Source: Bacteriovoracaceae bacterium UBA4097
GTDB lineage: Bacteria; Bdellovibrionota; Bacteriovoracia; Bacteriovoracales; Bacteriovoracaceae
Length of the DNA: 63,507 nucleotides
Direction of reading: 5' to 3'
Assembly: GCA_002381765.1 (NCBI GenBank)
Contig: DFXX01000032.1
Location: 1 to 63,507 of the forward strand
In this document: piece after piece, positions 1-8,708 of the stretch
How the letters are laid out: every line of letters begins with the position of its first letter
Numbering within the stretch: the stretch's first letter is position 1
Translations under genes and position numbers: made by a program
Notes under the pieces: model-generated
What the model saw: the letters and a program-made list of their open reading frames with translations, nothing else
What the model was told of the DNA's origin: nothing
Databases searched by the model: none

Positions 1-308
1 TTTTGCTGTTCAAAATTTATCGTCTGAGCGCTTCGACCTTTGCCAATTCGTGCACCAAGCAGTCTTGTAATCCGAAGAAGCTCTTCTCTATCTTGCAGGT
101 TAGTGTACCCATAGAGGGCCTGATCGCCATGAATCAGTCGAATACCGATGCCAAAGATAGTTCCAGTCTGTTTATCTTCGGTTTTAGAGTTTTTATAACG
201 AATGGTTTCATTGTGGGTACGTTCAATAAACACATCCACAAAATCTGCACCTAAAGAAAGGCCTTCAAAGATAATGTCCTGTGCCGTTTGAGAATTTAAT
301 AATTGCAT
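1..308 (-). CDS. tldD: TldD/PmbA-family metalloprotease, N-terminal part (cut by window edge)
   Basis: The first 102 codons of a minus-strand gene that continues past base 1. The product begins MQLLNSQTAQDIIFEGL and contains ADFVDVFIERT, then GTIFGIGIRL and ALYGYTN. This is the N-terminal pattern of the TldD half of the TldD/TldE (PmbA) protease, a cytosolic heterodimer that processes modified peptides and degrades unfolded ones. The HExxxH zinc site lies in the missing part. The start is the ATG at 308, preceded by a GGAG Shine-Dalgarno 6 bases away. The TldD assignment is from pattern recognition of the first third only; PmbA/TldE is the alternative. Confidence 0.8.
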   Translation of the reverse strand, partial: MQLLNSQTAQDIIFEGLSLGADFVDVFIERTHNETIRYKNSKTEDKQTGTIFGIGIRLIHGDQALYGYTNLQDREELLRITRLLGARIGKGRSAQTINFEQQ

Positions 309-476
309 GTCTACTCCTGTAAAACGGCATTATATAAAAGAAATTATGCTCTGTTCACTTGAGTTCACTGGAGTAAAAAAGTAGGTTTTAACACCAACCT
401 CTCTTAACCTTAATGGCTCTTTAGTAGACAGTAAAAGTTCAATTTTGAATGATACTCCTCATCCTAAGGAGGGGTC

Positions 477-1433
477 ATGCAAAAAGTATCAATAATATTT
501 CCCTTGGCCTTGCTAGTTACGGCTTCATGCGGAAAAGCACCAGCAACACCAAAATTTTTTGAATCAGAAGAGGAAGAAAAAATTCTTCCTCCCGATGGCT
601 CAAACATCGATGGTCTCTACATGGCAAAGTTCACTACTTTGAACCCACACATCAATGGAACATTATTGGGCTCCGCCACCATACAAAGAAAGCAAGATGA
701 TTTTTTTGCGTATGTGAGACTTTTTTCGGGTGGCCCCCATGTATGGCACCAGCAGCATGTTTATACAGGTAAAAGATGTCCGACCCTTCAAGATGATCTC
801 AATGGAGATGGCTTTATCGACAGTGAGGAAGGACAGAAAGTTTGGGGTGATATCATTATTCCACTGGATGCAAACATTAACTCCCAGTTAAAAGGCAATA
901 ATATTTATCCCGTTGCCGATGAGTCAGGGACATACTTCTACGAGAGAGTGGGAAGTTTTGAAAAAATGTTCAACGATCTAAAACAAACTGATAACAGCTT
1001 GCTAGATGATATCGTTAAGATTCAACCTGATGAGGGTCTTGCTATTGAAGGAAAGGTTGCAGTTATTTATGGAGCAGATGCTTCTGCGGAGCTTCCTTCA
1101 AGTGTATCTATCATGAAGAGACTTACTCCTCAGAAATCTCTTCCTATTGCTTGTGGAGTTTTTAAGCGAGTAACAAGAATACCCGGAGAGGATTATGATG
1201 GAACAATCCCCGGTCCTATAGCAGATGTTGAAGAGGGACAAGATCGTCCATCAGAAGACGGATGGGATATACCAGGATCTGGCCCTGAATCCGGATCAGA
1301 AAGACCAGAATATCCAAGAAGTGGGCCAAATGACTCCGACAGCTGGCAAGATAGAATCTTCAACTGGTGGCGCGATCGATGGAATTCATGGAGAGGGAAT
1401 AGATCATTAACCTGGGGAAATGAAGATTCCTAA
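477..1433 (+). CDS. CHRD-like lipoprotein with an EF-hand-type loop
   Basis: A 318-residue lipoprotein. The signal peptide ends in lipobox VTASC (Cys18) and is followed by an acidic linker. Residues about 45-240 are clearly related to the lipoprotein at 45766: both have a CPT motif followed by a D-rich loop (DDLNGDGFIDSEEG here, about 106-119), an aromatic (Y/W)-x(3)-GS segment, and LPIACGV near the end. The loop resembles a calcium-binding EF-hand or dockerin loop. The fold resembles CHRD domains, in which a histidine motif follows a beta-strand, although the HIH of the paralogue is only partly kept here (HQQHVYTG). The C-terminal ~75 residues are Pro/Ser/Asp/Trp-rich and low complexity. Anchoring in the outer or inner membrane is inferred; function is unknown. 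AAGGAGG lies just upstream of the ATG. Confidence 0.75.
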   Translation: MQKVSIIFPLALLVTASCGKAPATPKFFESEEEEKILPPDGSNIDGLYMAKFTTLNPHINGTLLGSATIQRKQDDFFAYVRLFSGGPHVWHQQHVYTGKRCPTLQDDLNGDGFIDSEEGQKVWGDIIIPLDANINSQLKGNNIYPVADESGTYFYERVGSFEKMFNDLKQTDNSLLDDIVKIQPDEGLAIEGKVAVIYGADASAELPSSVSIMKRLTPQKSLPIACGVFKRVTRIPGEDYDGTIPGPIADVEEGQDRPSEDGWDIPGSGPESGSERPEYPRSGPNDSDSWQDRIFNWWRDRWNSWRGNRSLTWGNEDS

Positions 1434-1437
1434 TGCC

Positions 1438-2013
1438 CTATTCGTTCTTATCAAAATACAGAGTCAATCCGAGTTGAGGAACAACTGCATGGATCTCCTG
1501 ACCAGGAAGTCCTCTCTCGGGTCTCTTATCATCATCTCCATGATAAGGCATTTTTCCCAAATAGAGATAATCTGCAAAAATTGAAAGAAGAAAATACGGA
1601 TTCAAAGCATATTCAAAGCCTAGACGTGCCCGTGCTGCAAACTTCAAATTCTTATCATAGGGTCTGGCATTATCCAGATCCGCGACCCCCGCTCCTAGAC
1701 CAATAATGGGAGTTAATTTATCTTTGGAATTTATTCGGTAGAGATAGATGAGATCATAGACATTAGCGGCAATGGCCGTCTTTTCAAATTCAAGATGAGA
1801 GAAGTTAAGAATAAGTGAGTCATATTGAGAAGTATTATAACGAAGATGAAAGCCGTACATGACTTCATCCTCGGCGATATCGGTAAACTCTTCTGATAAG
1901 ACAGGGATGGCCCATCCTCCATTCGCTCCGATACCGAATTTATGCTCGTAATTATAGGTTTCACTCCATGCATGACATGAAAGCATTAATGCTAAGGCGA
2001 AGAACAATTTCAT
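1438..2013 (-). CDS. outer-membrane beta-barrel protein (OmpA/OmpW-like)
   Basis: 191 residues. The signal peptide MKLFFALALMLSCHAWSE is followed by alternating amphipathic strands such as KFGIGANGGWAIP, TPIIGLGAGVADL and KFAARARLGFEYAL, and it ends in a C-terminal strand finishing LTLYFDKNE. That pattern is typical of small 8-stranded porin-like barrels. I chose the ATG at 2013 because TTGGGAGGAAAT lies directly in front and the signal peptide starts there; a longer form from 2049 would put 12 extra residues before it. It converges on the lipoprotein gene with only 4 bases between stop codons. Specific role unknown. Confidence 0.7.
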   Translation of the reverse strand: MKLFFALALMLSCHAWSETYNYEHKFGIGANGGWAIPVLSEEFTDIAEDEVMYGFHLRYNTSQYDSLILNFSHLEFEKTAIAANVYDLIYLYRINSKDKLTPIIGLGAGVADLDNARPYDKNLKFAARARLGFEYALNPYFLLSIFADYLYLGKMPYHGDDDKRPERGLPGQEIHAVVPQLGLTLYFDKNE

Positions 2014-2193
2014 ATTTCCTCCCAATAATTCATAAAATTTACATTGCAAAAAAATGGCCAGGGTTTAGTTGAGTCTAAAAGGTTTAATTCACCACGAATG
2101 ACATAACCAAGCTAGAGACCTATAAATTTTGATGATCGAAGAAAAAGAGATTCAAAAATTCTTGTCTCTATAAACATTGCAATAGGAGGAAGT

Positions 2194-2886
2194 ATGAAAA
2201 TTTTGGCAACAGCAACTATGGTGACAGCAGCGATGATGCTGGCCACTGGATGTAGTTCTAAAAAAGAGGAGAAGAAAACTCCTGAGCTATCTTCTGTGAT
2301 GGAAGAAAACATCACTAAAGATTCTGTTAATAAGCACATTACTGAATGGCCGGAAGCTTCTAAGAAGGCCACAAAGTTCATGATGGACAAGTATGGTCTT
2401 CCGGATGGTGTAACGGACGAGACTCTTGTATGGACAGAAGTGGGCCCATACGCAAGATCTGTGGTGTATAAGGAGGAGATTCCTCACCATTTTCCAAGAG
2501 AGCATACCGATGTGCTAGAGCACACCATCAATTATCAGGCACCAACATCAGACACTGTTGGGCAAATTTGGGATTTTGACGGTTCGGTCATCCTTGATAG
2601 AACCAAGGGTGAGATGTCGGCCCGTTGTGATCGTGAGGAGGCAAATATTCTGGCCTTAAATCTAGCGCATGAGATAGTTCAAGGTGAGCGATCTGTTGAA
2701 GAAGCTCGTATTGAATACGGTCGTCAAATAACGGCTATGCTTGATGGAAATCCTAGCTATTATACCAAGACCCTCGTCTTCTCTCCGGCCGATGATAAAG
2801 CAGGTGATCCAGACCACAGTATTGTTGATAAGTTAAGAAAAGAAGGTTCTGGACCTATGGAAGCTCAAGAATTTGATTACGAATAG
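2194..2886 (+). CDS. lipoprotein of unknown function
   Basis: 230 residues. The signal peptide MKILATATMVTAAMMLATGC ends in lipobox LATGC (Cys20), followed by a charged SSKKEEKK linker. The rest is soluble and mixed, with a segment ending QIWDFDGSVI that hints at beta-structure, and a helical region around residues 145-180 (ANILALNLAHEIVQGER). I recognise no family. A strong AGGAGG lies 5-6 bases before the ATG. The gene is monocistronic and is followed 11 bases later by a bidirectional terminator hairpin. Confidence 0.65.
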   Translation: MKILATATMVTAAMMLATGCSSKKEEKKTPELSSVMEENITKDSVNKHITEWPEASKKATKFMMDKYGLPDGVTDETLVWTEVGPYARSVVYKEEIPHHFPREHTDVLEHTINYQAPTSDTVGQIWDFDGSVILDRTKGEMSARCDREEANILALNLAHEIVQGERSVEEARIEYGRQITAMLDGNPSYYTKTLVFSPADDKAGDPDHSIVDKLRKEGSGPMEAQEFDYE

Positions 2887-2897
2887 GACTCTCTTTT

Positions 2898-2923
2898 ACA
2901 AGGCCACTTGCGGGTGGCCTTGT
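2898..2923. terminator. bidirectional rho-independent terminator
   Basis: A perfect 10-bp inverted repeat, ACAAGGCCAC / GTGGCCTTGT, with a 6-base loop, lies between the convergent ends of the lipoprotein gene (stop at 2886) and the ATP-grasp gene (stop at 2925). T-rich sequence follows on the plus strand (TCTATTCTTCT) and a run rich in T lies on the minus side (GTAAAAGAG read in reverse), so it can serve both genes. Confidence 0.85.
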
Positions 2924-2924
2924 T

Positions 2925-4169
2925 CTATTCTTCTGCTAAAAAGACAGGTGAGAATCCCCCTCCTGGAGTTCTGAAATTTGTAGTCTGACCTGAATATAAG
3001 CGGGTAGCAAGCAGTTGTATCTCCCCTTCATAAACATAGGCCCTGACATCCAACTTAAGGTTTTCATCCTTATCATCCCGTCTGATAAGTCTCAGACTCG
3101 GTGGTGTGAGTTCCTGGGCAACATATTCGTTTTGAAGAATTTCATTCCAAACCTTCCGGGTTAATTTATCTCCTCGATAAATCGCCTTTCCCCCATACCC
3201 CGACAAAGGTTTGAAGAAGTAATTCTTCCTCTCACTCCACCATTTCTCCCCATCAAGAGAAGAAACCTTTCTTGTATGTGGAATGCCATTGAACAAAATT
3301 TTACGGGTCTCATGGGCAACTCCAAAAGAAGAGAGCTCTTCTTCTGAACTAAGAGTAATCAGATTGAGCTTATTAGCATAAAGAGCATGATGATGAGGAT
3401 TCGGAGTTATAACTACCGCACCTTGAAGATAAGCTTCTTTTATGGATTCACTATCCTTATCTTCAAAATAAAAATCTGTATGACGGTTATAAATCATATC
3501 GATGATTTCACCTTTATAACTCAATTTACTTTCCTGCCATAAAAGTTCTTTAGGATCCACGATAAAGCACCTTATTCCAAAGCTAGTGAAAAGTTTTTGG
3601 AAGAGCTTAAATTCGGGATAGAGATACTGCTCCTCAGGATTCGCATCAACAATAGCAATATTAGTTAATGGCACTTCTCCCCTTTGAAGGCTCCATTCTT
3701 TTTTAAACATATCAATGAAATTTTGCTCTTTGTCTTCAAGCTTAGTTGGCAAATGGAGATCCATATTCAGATCAGTACAGCACTTCAACTGAGCACGCGC
3801 GAGACCTAAATTTAGTAAGGCCCCTCCTGCATTGGTATTGATTTCAATTAGCTTAGGCCCCTTTTCAGTTAAATGAAAATCATATCCCATAAAAACACCC
3901 ATAGGACCGTAACGAGGGATTGATAGAGGGTGGCGCAGAACATGCTTTTGATATTTATCATTTCTAATAACCTCTTCTGCTGCCGTAATAATCTTTTTCA
4001 TCTCATTGAGTTGATTTAAGGAAATGAATACTGCGGTAGAAGAAAAAAGATGAGGACGCAATAAAAGATCATCAGAAATGTTTTCTAAATAATGATTTAG
4101 GAGATGAGTATCCAAAGTGCGACAAGCACAGGCCTTATTGAGATTTTTGGCAGAAATCGGGAAAGTCAT
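2925..4169 (-). CDS. circularly permuted ATP-grasp family protein
   Basis: 414 residues, cytosolic. The metal-binding E-x-N element (LIEINTNAGGAL, about 107-118) comes before the nucleotide-binding lysine/glycine loop (FFKPLSGYGGKAIYRG, about 318-333). That is the reverse of normal ATP-grasp order and marks a circular permutation. Further typical elements are MIYNRHTDF (about 225-233), DVRAYVYEGE (374-383) and TRLYSGQTTNFRTPGGGF near the end. Permuted ATP-grasp enzymes ligate an amine to a carboxyl group, for example in glutathionylspermidine synthase-like and peptide-modifying families; the substrate here is unknown. The N-terminal cysteine pair (KACACR) is unusual. It stands alone and is divergent from the rhomboid gene. 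Confidence 0.65.
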   Translation of the reverse strand: MTFPISAKNLNKACACRTLDTHLLNHYLENISDDLLLRPHLFSSTAVFISLNQLNEMKKIITAAEEVIRNDKYQKHVLRHPLSIPRYGPMGVFMGYDFHLTEKGPKLIEINTNAGGALLNLGLARAQLKCCTDLNMDLHLPTKLEDKEQNFIDMFKKEWSLQRGEVPLTNIAIVDANPEEQYLYPEFKLFQKLFTSFGIRCFIVDPKELLWQESKLSYKGEIIDMIYNRHTDFYFEDKDSESIKEAYLQGAVVITPNPHHHALYANKLNLITLSSEEELSSFGVAHETRKILFNGIPHTRKVSSLDGEKWWSERKNYFFKPLSGYGGKAIYRGDKLTRKVWNEILQNEYVAQELTPPSLRLIRRDDKDENLKLDVRAYVYEGEIQLLATRLYSGQTTNFRTPGGGFSPVFLAEE

Positions 4170-4291
4170 TGCTGCACCTTAGTCAGTTTTCATAACCTAC
4201 CAAGATTAAACTGAAATTTCCATTCTCTTCTTTCTCTAACATTGACTTTTATAGACAAGGATCCATCTTATAGCAATGCTTGGAGGGCACC

Positions 4292-4966
4292 ATGAAACTG
4301 AAGTTATCTAAAGTATTACTCTCGGATAGGCCCTCTCCTCAGAGCGTCCTCCTTGGCGTCATCTCCTTGGCGGTCCTGGTTCTCATCCATGGCATAGATA
4401 GCAATGAGTTAGTGGCCAGTGGAAAACTTATTTATCAAGATCATGAATACTGGAGAGCATTCACGACTTCACTGGTTCACGCAGATACCAATCATCTGGG
4501 ACATAATCTACTTTTTTTCACAGGGCTTAGCATTCTTTTGAATCATTATTTCGGATGGTTTGTTTACCCCCTCATGAGTTTACTTATAGGTGGAGTCATC
4601 AATTTAATCGCCTTAAAGATTTATCCCCCCGATATTCATTTGGTCGGAATCTCCGGTGTTATTTATTTTATGGCCGGTTTCTGGTTGATCCTCTACATCT
4701 TTATAGAACGACGTTTTACTCTTACCCGAAGGATTATCAACAGTACTGCCATTGGACTGATATTTCTTTTTCCAGAGGTCCTGCAAACAAGAGTAAGCTA
4801 TCTCGCTCATGGCCTAGGTCTGAGCTTTGGCCTTATGTTTGGACTGGTCTATTTTTACTTTCAGAAAAATTCCATTCGTTCTCATGAAAGATGGATTGAG
4901 GTTCCGCCAGATCCTGATATCATTTTAGTTGAAGACTTCACTATTGACGAAAACAATCAAATCTAA
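4292..4966 (+). CDS. rhomboid-family intramembrane serine protease
   Basis: 224 residues with about six transmembrane helices. Family motifs are in order: YWRAFTTSLVHA (rhomboid loop 1 region), HLGHNLLFF (the HxxxN oxyanion helix), GISGVIYF with the GxSG catalytic serine, and LAHGLGLSFGLMFG with the catalytic histidine on the last core helix. All active-site residues are present, so a working protease that cleaves membrane proteins is expected; its substrates are unknown. The ATG at 4292 has GGAGGG 5 bases upstream; an in-frame TTG at 4280 is less likely. The amidotransferase gene follows after 19 bases. Confidence 0.85.
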   Translation: MKLKLSKVLLSDRPSPQSVLLGVISLAVLVLIHGIDSNELVASGKLIYQDHEYWRAFTTSLVHADTNHLGHNLLFFTGLSILLNHYFGWFVYPLMSLLIGGVINLIALKIYPPDIHLVGISGVIYFMAGFWLILYIFIERRFTLTRRIINSTAIGLIFLFPEVLQTRVSYLAHGLGLSFGLMFGLVYFYFQKNSIRSHERWIEVPPDPDIILVEDFTIDENNQI

Positions 4967-4985
4967 GTGAAACCGAGGTTATTTT

Positions 4986-5783
4986 ATGTGTCAGCTCTTG
5001 GCCATGAACTGTAATGTTCCTACCGATATTTGCTTCTCCTTTACTGGTTTCCAGGCCAGAGGAGGATTGACCGATCATCATACCGATGGCTGGGGAATTG
5101 TTTTCTTTGAAGGCAAGGGAATCAGACAATTTCTTGATCCCAATGCATCCGCTCATTCTCCGATAGCTGATTTTGTCAGAACCTATCCCATAAAATCGGA
5201 AAATGTCATGGCCCATATTCGTAAGGCCACGCAAGGAGAAACTAAATTAGAAAACACTCATCCCTTTGTGAGAGAGATGTGGGGCCAGTATTGGTCTTTT
5301 GCTCATAATGGGGATCTAAAAGAGTTTCATCCGAAATTTACCGGAAGATATTTACCGGTGGGAGATACCGATAGCGAAAAAGCCTTCTGCTATATCTTAG
5401 AAGGACTCATTAAAAAATTTCCACAAGCTGCACCACCTTTAAGTCAACTCTCAGAAGCCCTTCATCAACTCACTAACGAGCTTGCTTCGTTGGGGGTCTT
5501 TAATTATCTTCTCTCAAACGGTGAGTTCATGTTTGCTCACTGCTCGACCAAGCTCGCAAGTATTGTTAGAGAAGCCCCCTTTTCTGTCGCTAATCTAAAA
5601 GATCAGGATGTGTCAGTGGACTTCAGTGCGCTTACCACCGATAAAGATAGAGTCGCCGTCATCGCCACCAATCCTTTAACCGAGAATGAAAAATGGACTA
5701 TCCACATACCTGGAACACTTCTTTTATTTGTAGATGGCAAAATTCAAAAAGAATTCATCACCACTGCTGGTCCTGAAAAATGA
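4986..5783 (+). CDS. class II glutamine amidotransferase (YafJ-like)
   Basis: 265 residues. It begins MCQLLAMN, which leaves Cys2 as the N-terminal nucleophile after Met removal. This is followed by the class II GATase signatures HHTDGWGIVFF (about residues 33-43), HIRKATQG (about 77-84) and FAHNGDL (about 102-108). These enzymes release ammonia from glutamine for an acceptor reaction. YafJ-type members lack an attached synthase domain and their acceptor is not established. GAGGTT precedes the ATG. The stop overlaps the next gene's start (ATGA), indicating co-translation with the pyroglutamyl peptidase, which suggests a shared role in handling glutamine or pyroglutamate-bearing molecules (inference). 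Confidence 0.85.
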   Translation: MCQLLAMNCNVPTDICFSFTGFQARGGLTDHHTDGWGIVFFEGKGIRQFLDPNASAHSPIADFVRTYPIKSENVMAHIRKATQGETKLENTHPFVREMWGQYWSFAHNGDLKEFHPKFTGRYLPVGDTDSEKAFCYILEGLIKKFPQAAPPLSQLSEALHQLTNELASLGVFNYLLSNGEFMFAHCSTKLASIVREAPFSVANLKDQDVSVDFSALTTDKDRVAVIATNPLTENEKWTIHIPGTLLLFVDGKIQKEFITTAGPEK

Positions 5784-6367
5784 AAGTACTTGTTTCTGGC
5801 TTTGAAGCCTTTGGAGAAATCAGCGTTAATCCCACGGAGCTGTTAATAGAAGCTCTCAAGAGAAATGAAATCATAACACCTGACGGAATGCTCATTACGG
5901 CAGCTCTTTTGCCTGTTACTTTCGCAGATTCATTTGATGTTTTGGAAGTCGCTATCCAAAAAGAACAACCGGATATTGTGATAGCCTTCGGCGTCGCAAA
6001 CGGCAGAGATGCTATCGAACTTGAGCGCGTGGCCATAAATTGCAAGGACGCCAAAATTCCTGACAACAATGGGTTTTGGCCTCAGGATGAGTGGATCGAT
6101 AAGAAGGGAGAAGCTGCCTATTTCTCAGGCCTTCCCATACGAGGGATTGAGAGAAGGCTCGCAGCAGCTCAAATTCCCTGTAGGATCTCCAATTCTGCTG
6201 GCACCTATGTCTGTAATTATCTTTTTTATAGACTCATGGCACTTTGTCATAAGAGCCACATCAGAGCAGGCTTTATCCATGTCCCTAGTGAAGCATCGCT
6301 TTCATTGCTTGAGCAAAAAAGAGCAGTGGGTCTAATACTGGATTCACTCCGCTCCTTGCCGGAATAA
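5780..6367 (+). CDS. pcp: pyroglutamyl-peptidase I (family C15)
   Basis: 195 residues, close to the usual ~215 for the family. It removes N-terminal pyroglutamate from peptides in the cytosol. The start MKVLVSGFEAFGE matches the family's vLvTGFepFg. The ERVAIN segment carries the catalytic Glu, SAGTYVCNYLFY the catalytic Cys, and GFIHVPSE the catalytic His, so the triad is complete. It overlaps the amidotransferase gene by 4 bases. DUF924 and peptidase genes follow on the same strand. Confidence 0.9.
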   Translation: MKVLVSGFEAFGEISVNPTELLIEALKRNEIITPDGMLITAALLPVTFADSFDVLEVAIQKEQPDIVIAFGVANGRDAIELERVAINCKDAKIPDNNGFWPQDEWIDKKGEAAYFSGLPIRGIERRLAAAQIPCRISNSAGTYVCNYLFYRLMALCHKSHIRAGFIHVPSEASLSLLEQKRAVGLILDSLRSLPE

Positions 6368-6391
6368 CCAGAATAGTTAAACAATAGGTCT

Positions 6392-6928
6392 ATGGATTAC
6401 AAAGAGATCATTCATTTTTGGTTTTATGAATTGACCCCACAACAGTGGTTTATGAAAGACACAGGAACCGATCAAATCATTCAGCATCGTTTTGAAGCCT
6501 GCTTATATAAGGCCATGGTAGGAGAACTTTATGAGTGGAGAACTCATGCCTTGGGTCGTTTAGCAGAGATCCTGGTGCTCGATCAATTCTCACGGAATAT
6601 CCATCGTAACTCTCCATTGGCCTTTGCTGCCGATCCACTAGCACTTATACTTTCCCAGGAAATGGTTTTATTAGGAGAAGATCGCAAGCTTGATATATCT
6701 CAGAAAGCCTTCGCTTATATGCCCTATATGCACAGTGAATCCGGGCTTATTCATAGAGAGGCCATGAAACTTTTCTCGATACCCGGACTGGAAGATAATC
6801 TAGATTTTGAAAAACAGCATAAGGCAATTATCGATCAATTTGGGCGCTACCCTCACCGTAATCAAATTTTAGGGAGGATATCTACTCCAGAAGAAATTAA
6901 CTTTTTAAAAACTCATAAAGGCTTTTAA
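6392..6928 (+). CDS. DUF924-family protein
   Basis: 178 residues, soluble and mainly helical. It matches the DUF924 pattern throughout: IIHFWFYELTPQQWF at the start, LGRLAEILVLDQFSRNIHR in the middle, FAYMPYMHSE, and DQFGRYPHRNQILGR near the end. The family has a TPR-like helical fold and no assigned reaction. It sits 24 bases after pcp and probably belongs to the same transcript. Its TAA stop and the stop of the convergent DsbA-like gene share the four bases TTAA. Confidence 0.85.
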   Translation: MDYKEIIHFWFYELTPQQWFMKDTGTDQIIQHRFEACLYKAMVGELYEWRTHALGRLAEILVLDQFSRNIHRNSPLAFAADPLALILSQEMVLLGEDRKLDISQKAFAYMPYMHSESGLIHREAMKLFSIPGLEDNLDFEKQHKAIIDQFGRYPHRNQILGRISTPEEINFLKTHKGF

Positions 6929-7584
6929 TTATTTTCCAGGCGATCGACTTCTTCCTTAATAAGCTTTCTTAACGGTTCGTAGCCAAATTGCTCAAGGGGT
7001 CGCCCATTTACAAAGAAGCTGGGAGTTGCTCTGACCCCTAAGGTGCGTGCATCGGCCATATCCTGAGCTATTATTTTCTCAAACTCCGGTGAAGTCATAT
7101 CTGCACGTATCTGATCAACATTGACCCCACTCTCAGGCAAGAACTGCCAAACCAACTCGGGACGAGGATGATGGTGGCTTCCCCACTGTGGCTGATTGTG
7201 AAAAAGCGTCTCAAGTGCTTCCCAATATCTATTCTGCTTTCTCGCCGCTTCCAATACTTTTATCACAAATTCTGAATTACCGTGAAAAGGAGCATATCTA
7301 ACGACTAGTTGAAGTTGCCCCTCGAATTCACTTAGAAGCATTTTCACCATCGGGTAGAATTCACGACAGCTTTCGCACTCTGGATCCAGGAACTCGACTA
7401 GATAGACCTTTGGCTTCAAGGAACCAAGCTTGGGAGAATAATCTCTCACAAAGACCTCAAAGTTTTCCTGAGCTATGAAGCTCAATTTTTGGGACTCCTG
7501 ACTTTTATAAAGTCTGCTCGCACCAAAAAAGATTAAACCCAGACCTACCAGGGCAACAGCAACCATAATTATTTTTTTGTTCAT
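6925..7584 (-). CDS. DsbA-family thiol:disulfide oxidoreductase, membrane-anchored
   Basis: 219 residues. An N-terminal membrane segment (MVAVALVGLGLIFFGASRL) anchors a periplasmic thioredoxin-fold domain. The active site is DPECESCREF (CxxC with ES between the cysteines), and the cis-proline loop is ATPSFFVNGR. The layout resembles BdbD and other DsbA-like partners of short DsbB proteins. It overlaps the upstream dsbB-like gene by 4 bases (ATGA), so the two form an oxidant and re-oxidant pair that introduces disulfides into exported proteins. Many secreted products in this window carry paired cysteines that could be clients (inference). Confidence 0.85.
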   Translation of the reverse strand: MNKKIIMVAVALVGLGLIFFGASRLYKSQESQKLSFIAQENFEVFVRDYSPKLGSLKPKVYLVEFLDPECESCREFYPMVKMLLSEFEGQLQLVVRYAPFHGNSEFVIKVLEAARKQNRYWEALETLFHNQPQWGSHHHPRPELVWQFLPESGVNVDQIRADMTSPEFEKIIAQDMADARTLGVRATPSFFVNGRPLEQFGYEPLRKLIKEEVDRLENN

Positions 7585-8009
7585 AACGTCTTCTTTTTAA
7601 AAATGATGAGGAGTATCAGTATTAAAGAATAAGCAAAGAATGAGAGAAAGGGAATAGTGATGAAGCCCAGCCACTCTATATGAACACTGGTGCAGGATAT
7701 GCCCTGCACACAAGGAGCAGCACTCTCTGGCAAAATCTTATAATAGAGAAGATTATGATAAATAGCGACAGACCAACCCAATATGACTAAGGGCAATGAA
7801 TACTTAAGAACAGCTCTGTCCAAGGGGAAAAGTGCCACCAAGAAAATTATGACGAGTGGGTATAAAAAAATTCGCTGATACCAACAAAGAAGACAGGGAG
7901 GATACATCATGACTTCGCTAAAGAAGAGACTTCCTAAGGACCCGGTCAAGGCAATTATCCAGCAAGTGAATAACACTATCCAAGCATGCTCTTTATTACT
8001 TTCAATCAT
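7581..8009 (-). CDS. DsbB/BdbC-type disulfide oxidoreductase
   Basis: 142 residues with four transmembrane helices. The first periplasmic loop carries the quinone-linked CxxC (PPCLLCWYQR) and the second holds the pair APCVQGISCTS. Both arrangements are standard for DsbB/BdbC proteins that re-oxidise DsbA with quinone. It is cotranscribed with, and overlaps, the DsbA-like gene downstream. No clear Shine-Dalgarno is visible before the ATG. The J-domain gene starts its transcript 11 bases upstream and ends just before it, so all three may be one operon. Confidence 0.85.
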   Translation of the reverse strand: MIESNKEHAWIVLFTCWIIALTGSLGSLFFSEVMMYPPCLLCWYQRIFLYPLVIIFLVALFPLDRAVLKYSLPLVILGWSVAIYHNLLYYKILPESAAPCVQGISCTSVHIEWLGFITIPFLSFFAYSLILILLIIFKKKTL

Positions 8010-8019
8010 AAATTCTTAG

Positions 8020-8583
8020 TTAAGATGCACGAGACTTGAGTTTATTATAGGCACTATTGATGTCTTTGGTTTTTTGCTCGGCAAGCTTTTTGAAATCTTG
8101 CCCTAAAGAAGCCACTTTGTCAGGATGATTCATCTTAAGAAGTTCATGATATTTCTTTCGCAGTTCATCTTTGGTAAAACTCTGTCCAGGACGCAGCTCA
8201 AAAAGATTCTCTGCCGCTATATCCCCAGCAGGTGCAGGTCTTTTTTTAGGCCCTTCTCTTCGCTGCTCTTTTTTCTGTTCTTTTTTCTGTTCACTCTTAT
8301 GTTCTGATTTTGTTTGCTCGTTATGAGGAGCTCCTCCAAGGATCTTCATCCTGCGATTGAAGTCATTAAAATTATCCTGCTCCTTCTTTCTCTTGCTTGC
8401 TTCATCTTCTTCTAATTGTAGATCTTGGGGTCCAGGGAGTTTGCTATCCTTGATATTTTTTAAAAATAAAAGGAAAGGCAGTCGAATAAAGATAAAGTAG
8501 CCCGCCAGGGCCCAAGCAATGATAGGGGCCAGTTTCTGAAAGGCCGTGCTTAATGTATTAATATAGTAGGTCGAGGCGTCCAT
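8020..8583 (-). CDS. membrane-anchored J-domain protein
   Basis: 187 residues. A transmembrane helix near the N-terminus (IIAWALAGYFIFIRLPFLLF) is followed by a charged Lys/Glu/Gln-rich linker with repeated KEQKKEQ units (about residues 85-120). A C-terminal J-domain runs from about 128 and includes KKYHELLKMNHPDKVASLG, with the HPD tripeptide that stimulates DnaK ATPase. There are no zinc-finger or substrate-binding domains, so it is a specialised co-chaperone that recruits DnaK to the membrane rather than DnaJ itself. Its placement just upstream of the dsbB/dsbA pair fits an envelope protein-folding role (inference). Confidence 0.8.
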   Translation of the reverse strand: MDASTYYINTLSTAFQKLAPIIAWALAGYFIFIRLPFLLFLKNIKDSKLPGPQDLQLEEDEASKRKKEQDNFNDFNRRMKILGGAPHNEQTKSEHKSEQKKEQKKEQRREGPKKRPAPAGDIAAENLFELRPGQSFTKDELRKKYHELLKMNHPDKVASLGQDFKKLAEQKTKDINSAYNKLKSRAS

Positions 8584-8708
8584 CTCTTGATTATAACATG
8601 ATTATAGGATTTGAATTTTTTTATCAGCTTAAAAATCTGCTGCCAATTTTTTCAACACTTATCCCTTTTCGCTGTAAAAAAACCGGACAAAAAGGCAAAA
8701 TATTCTCT

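Noticed and set aside
410..430. sigma-54 promoter before the lipoprotein at 477
   Set aside because: ATGGCTCTTTAGTAGA has GG at the right place, but the -12 GC is replaced by GA and the flanks do not match.
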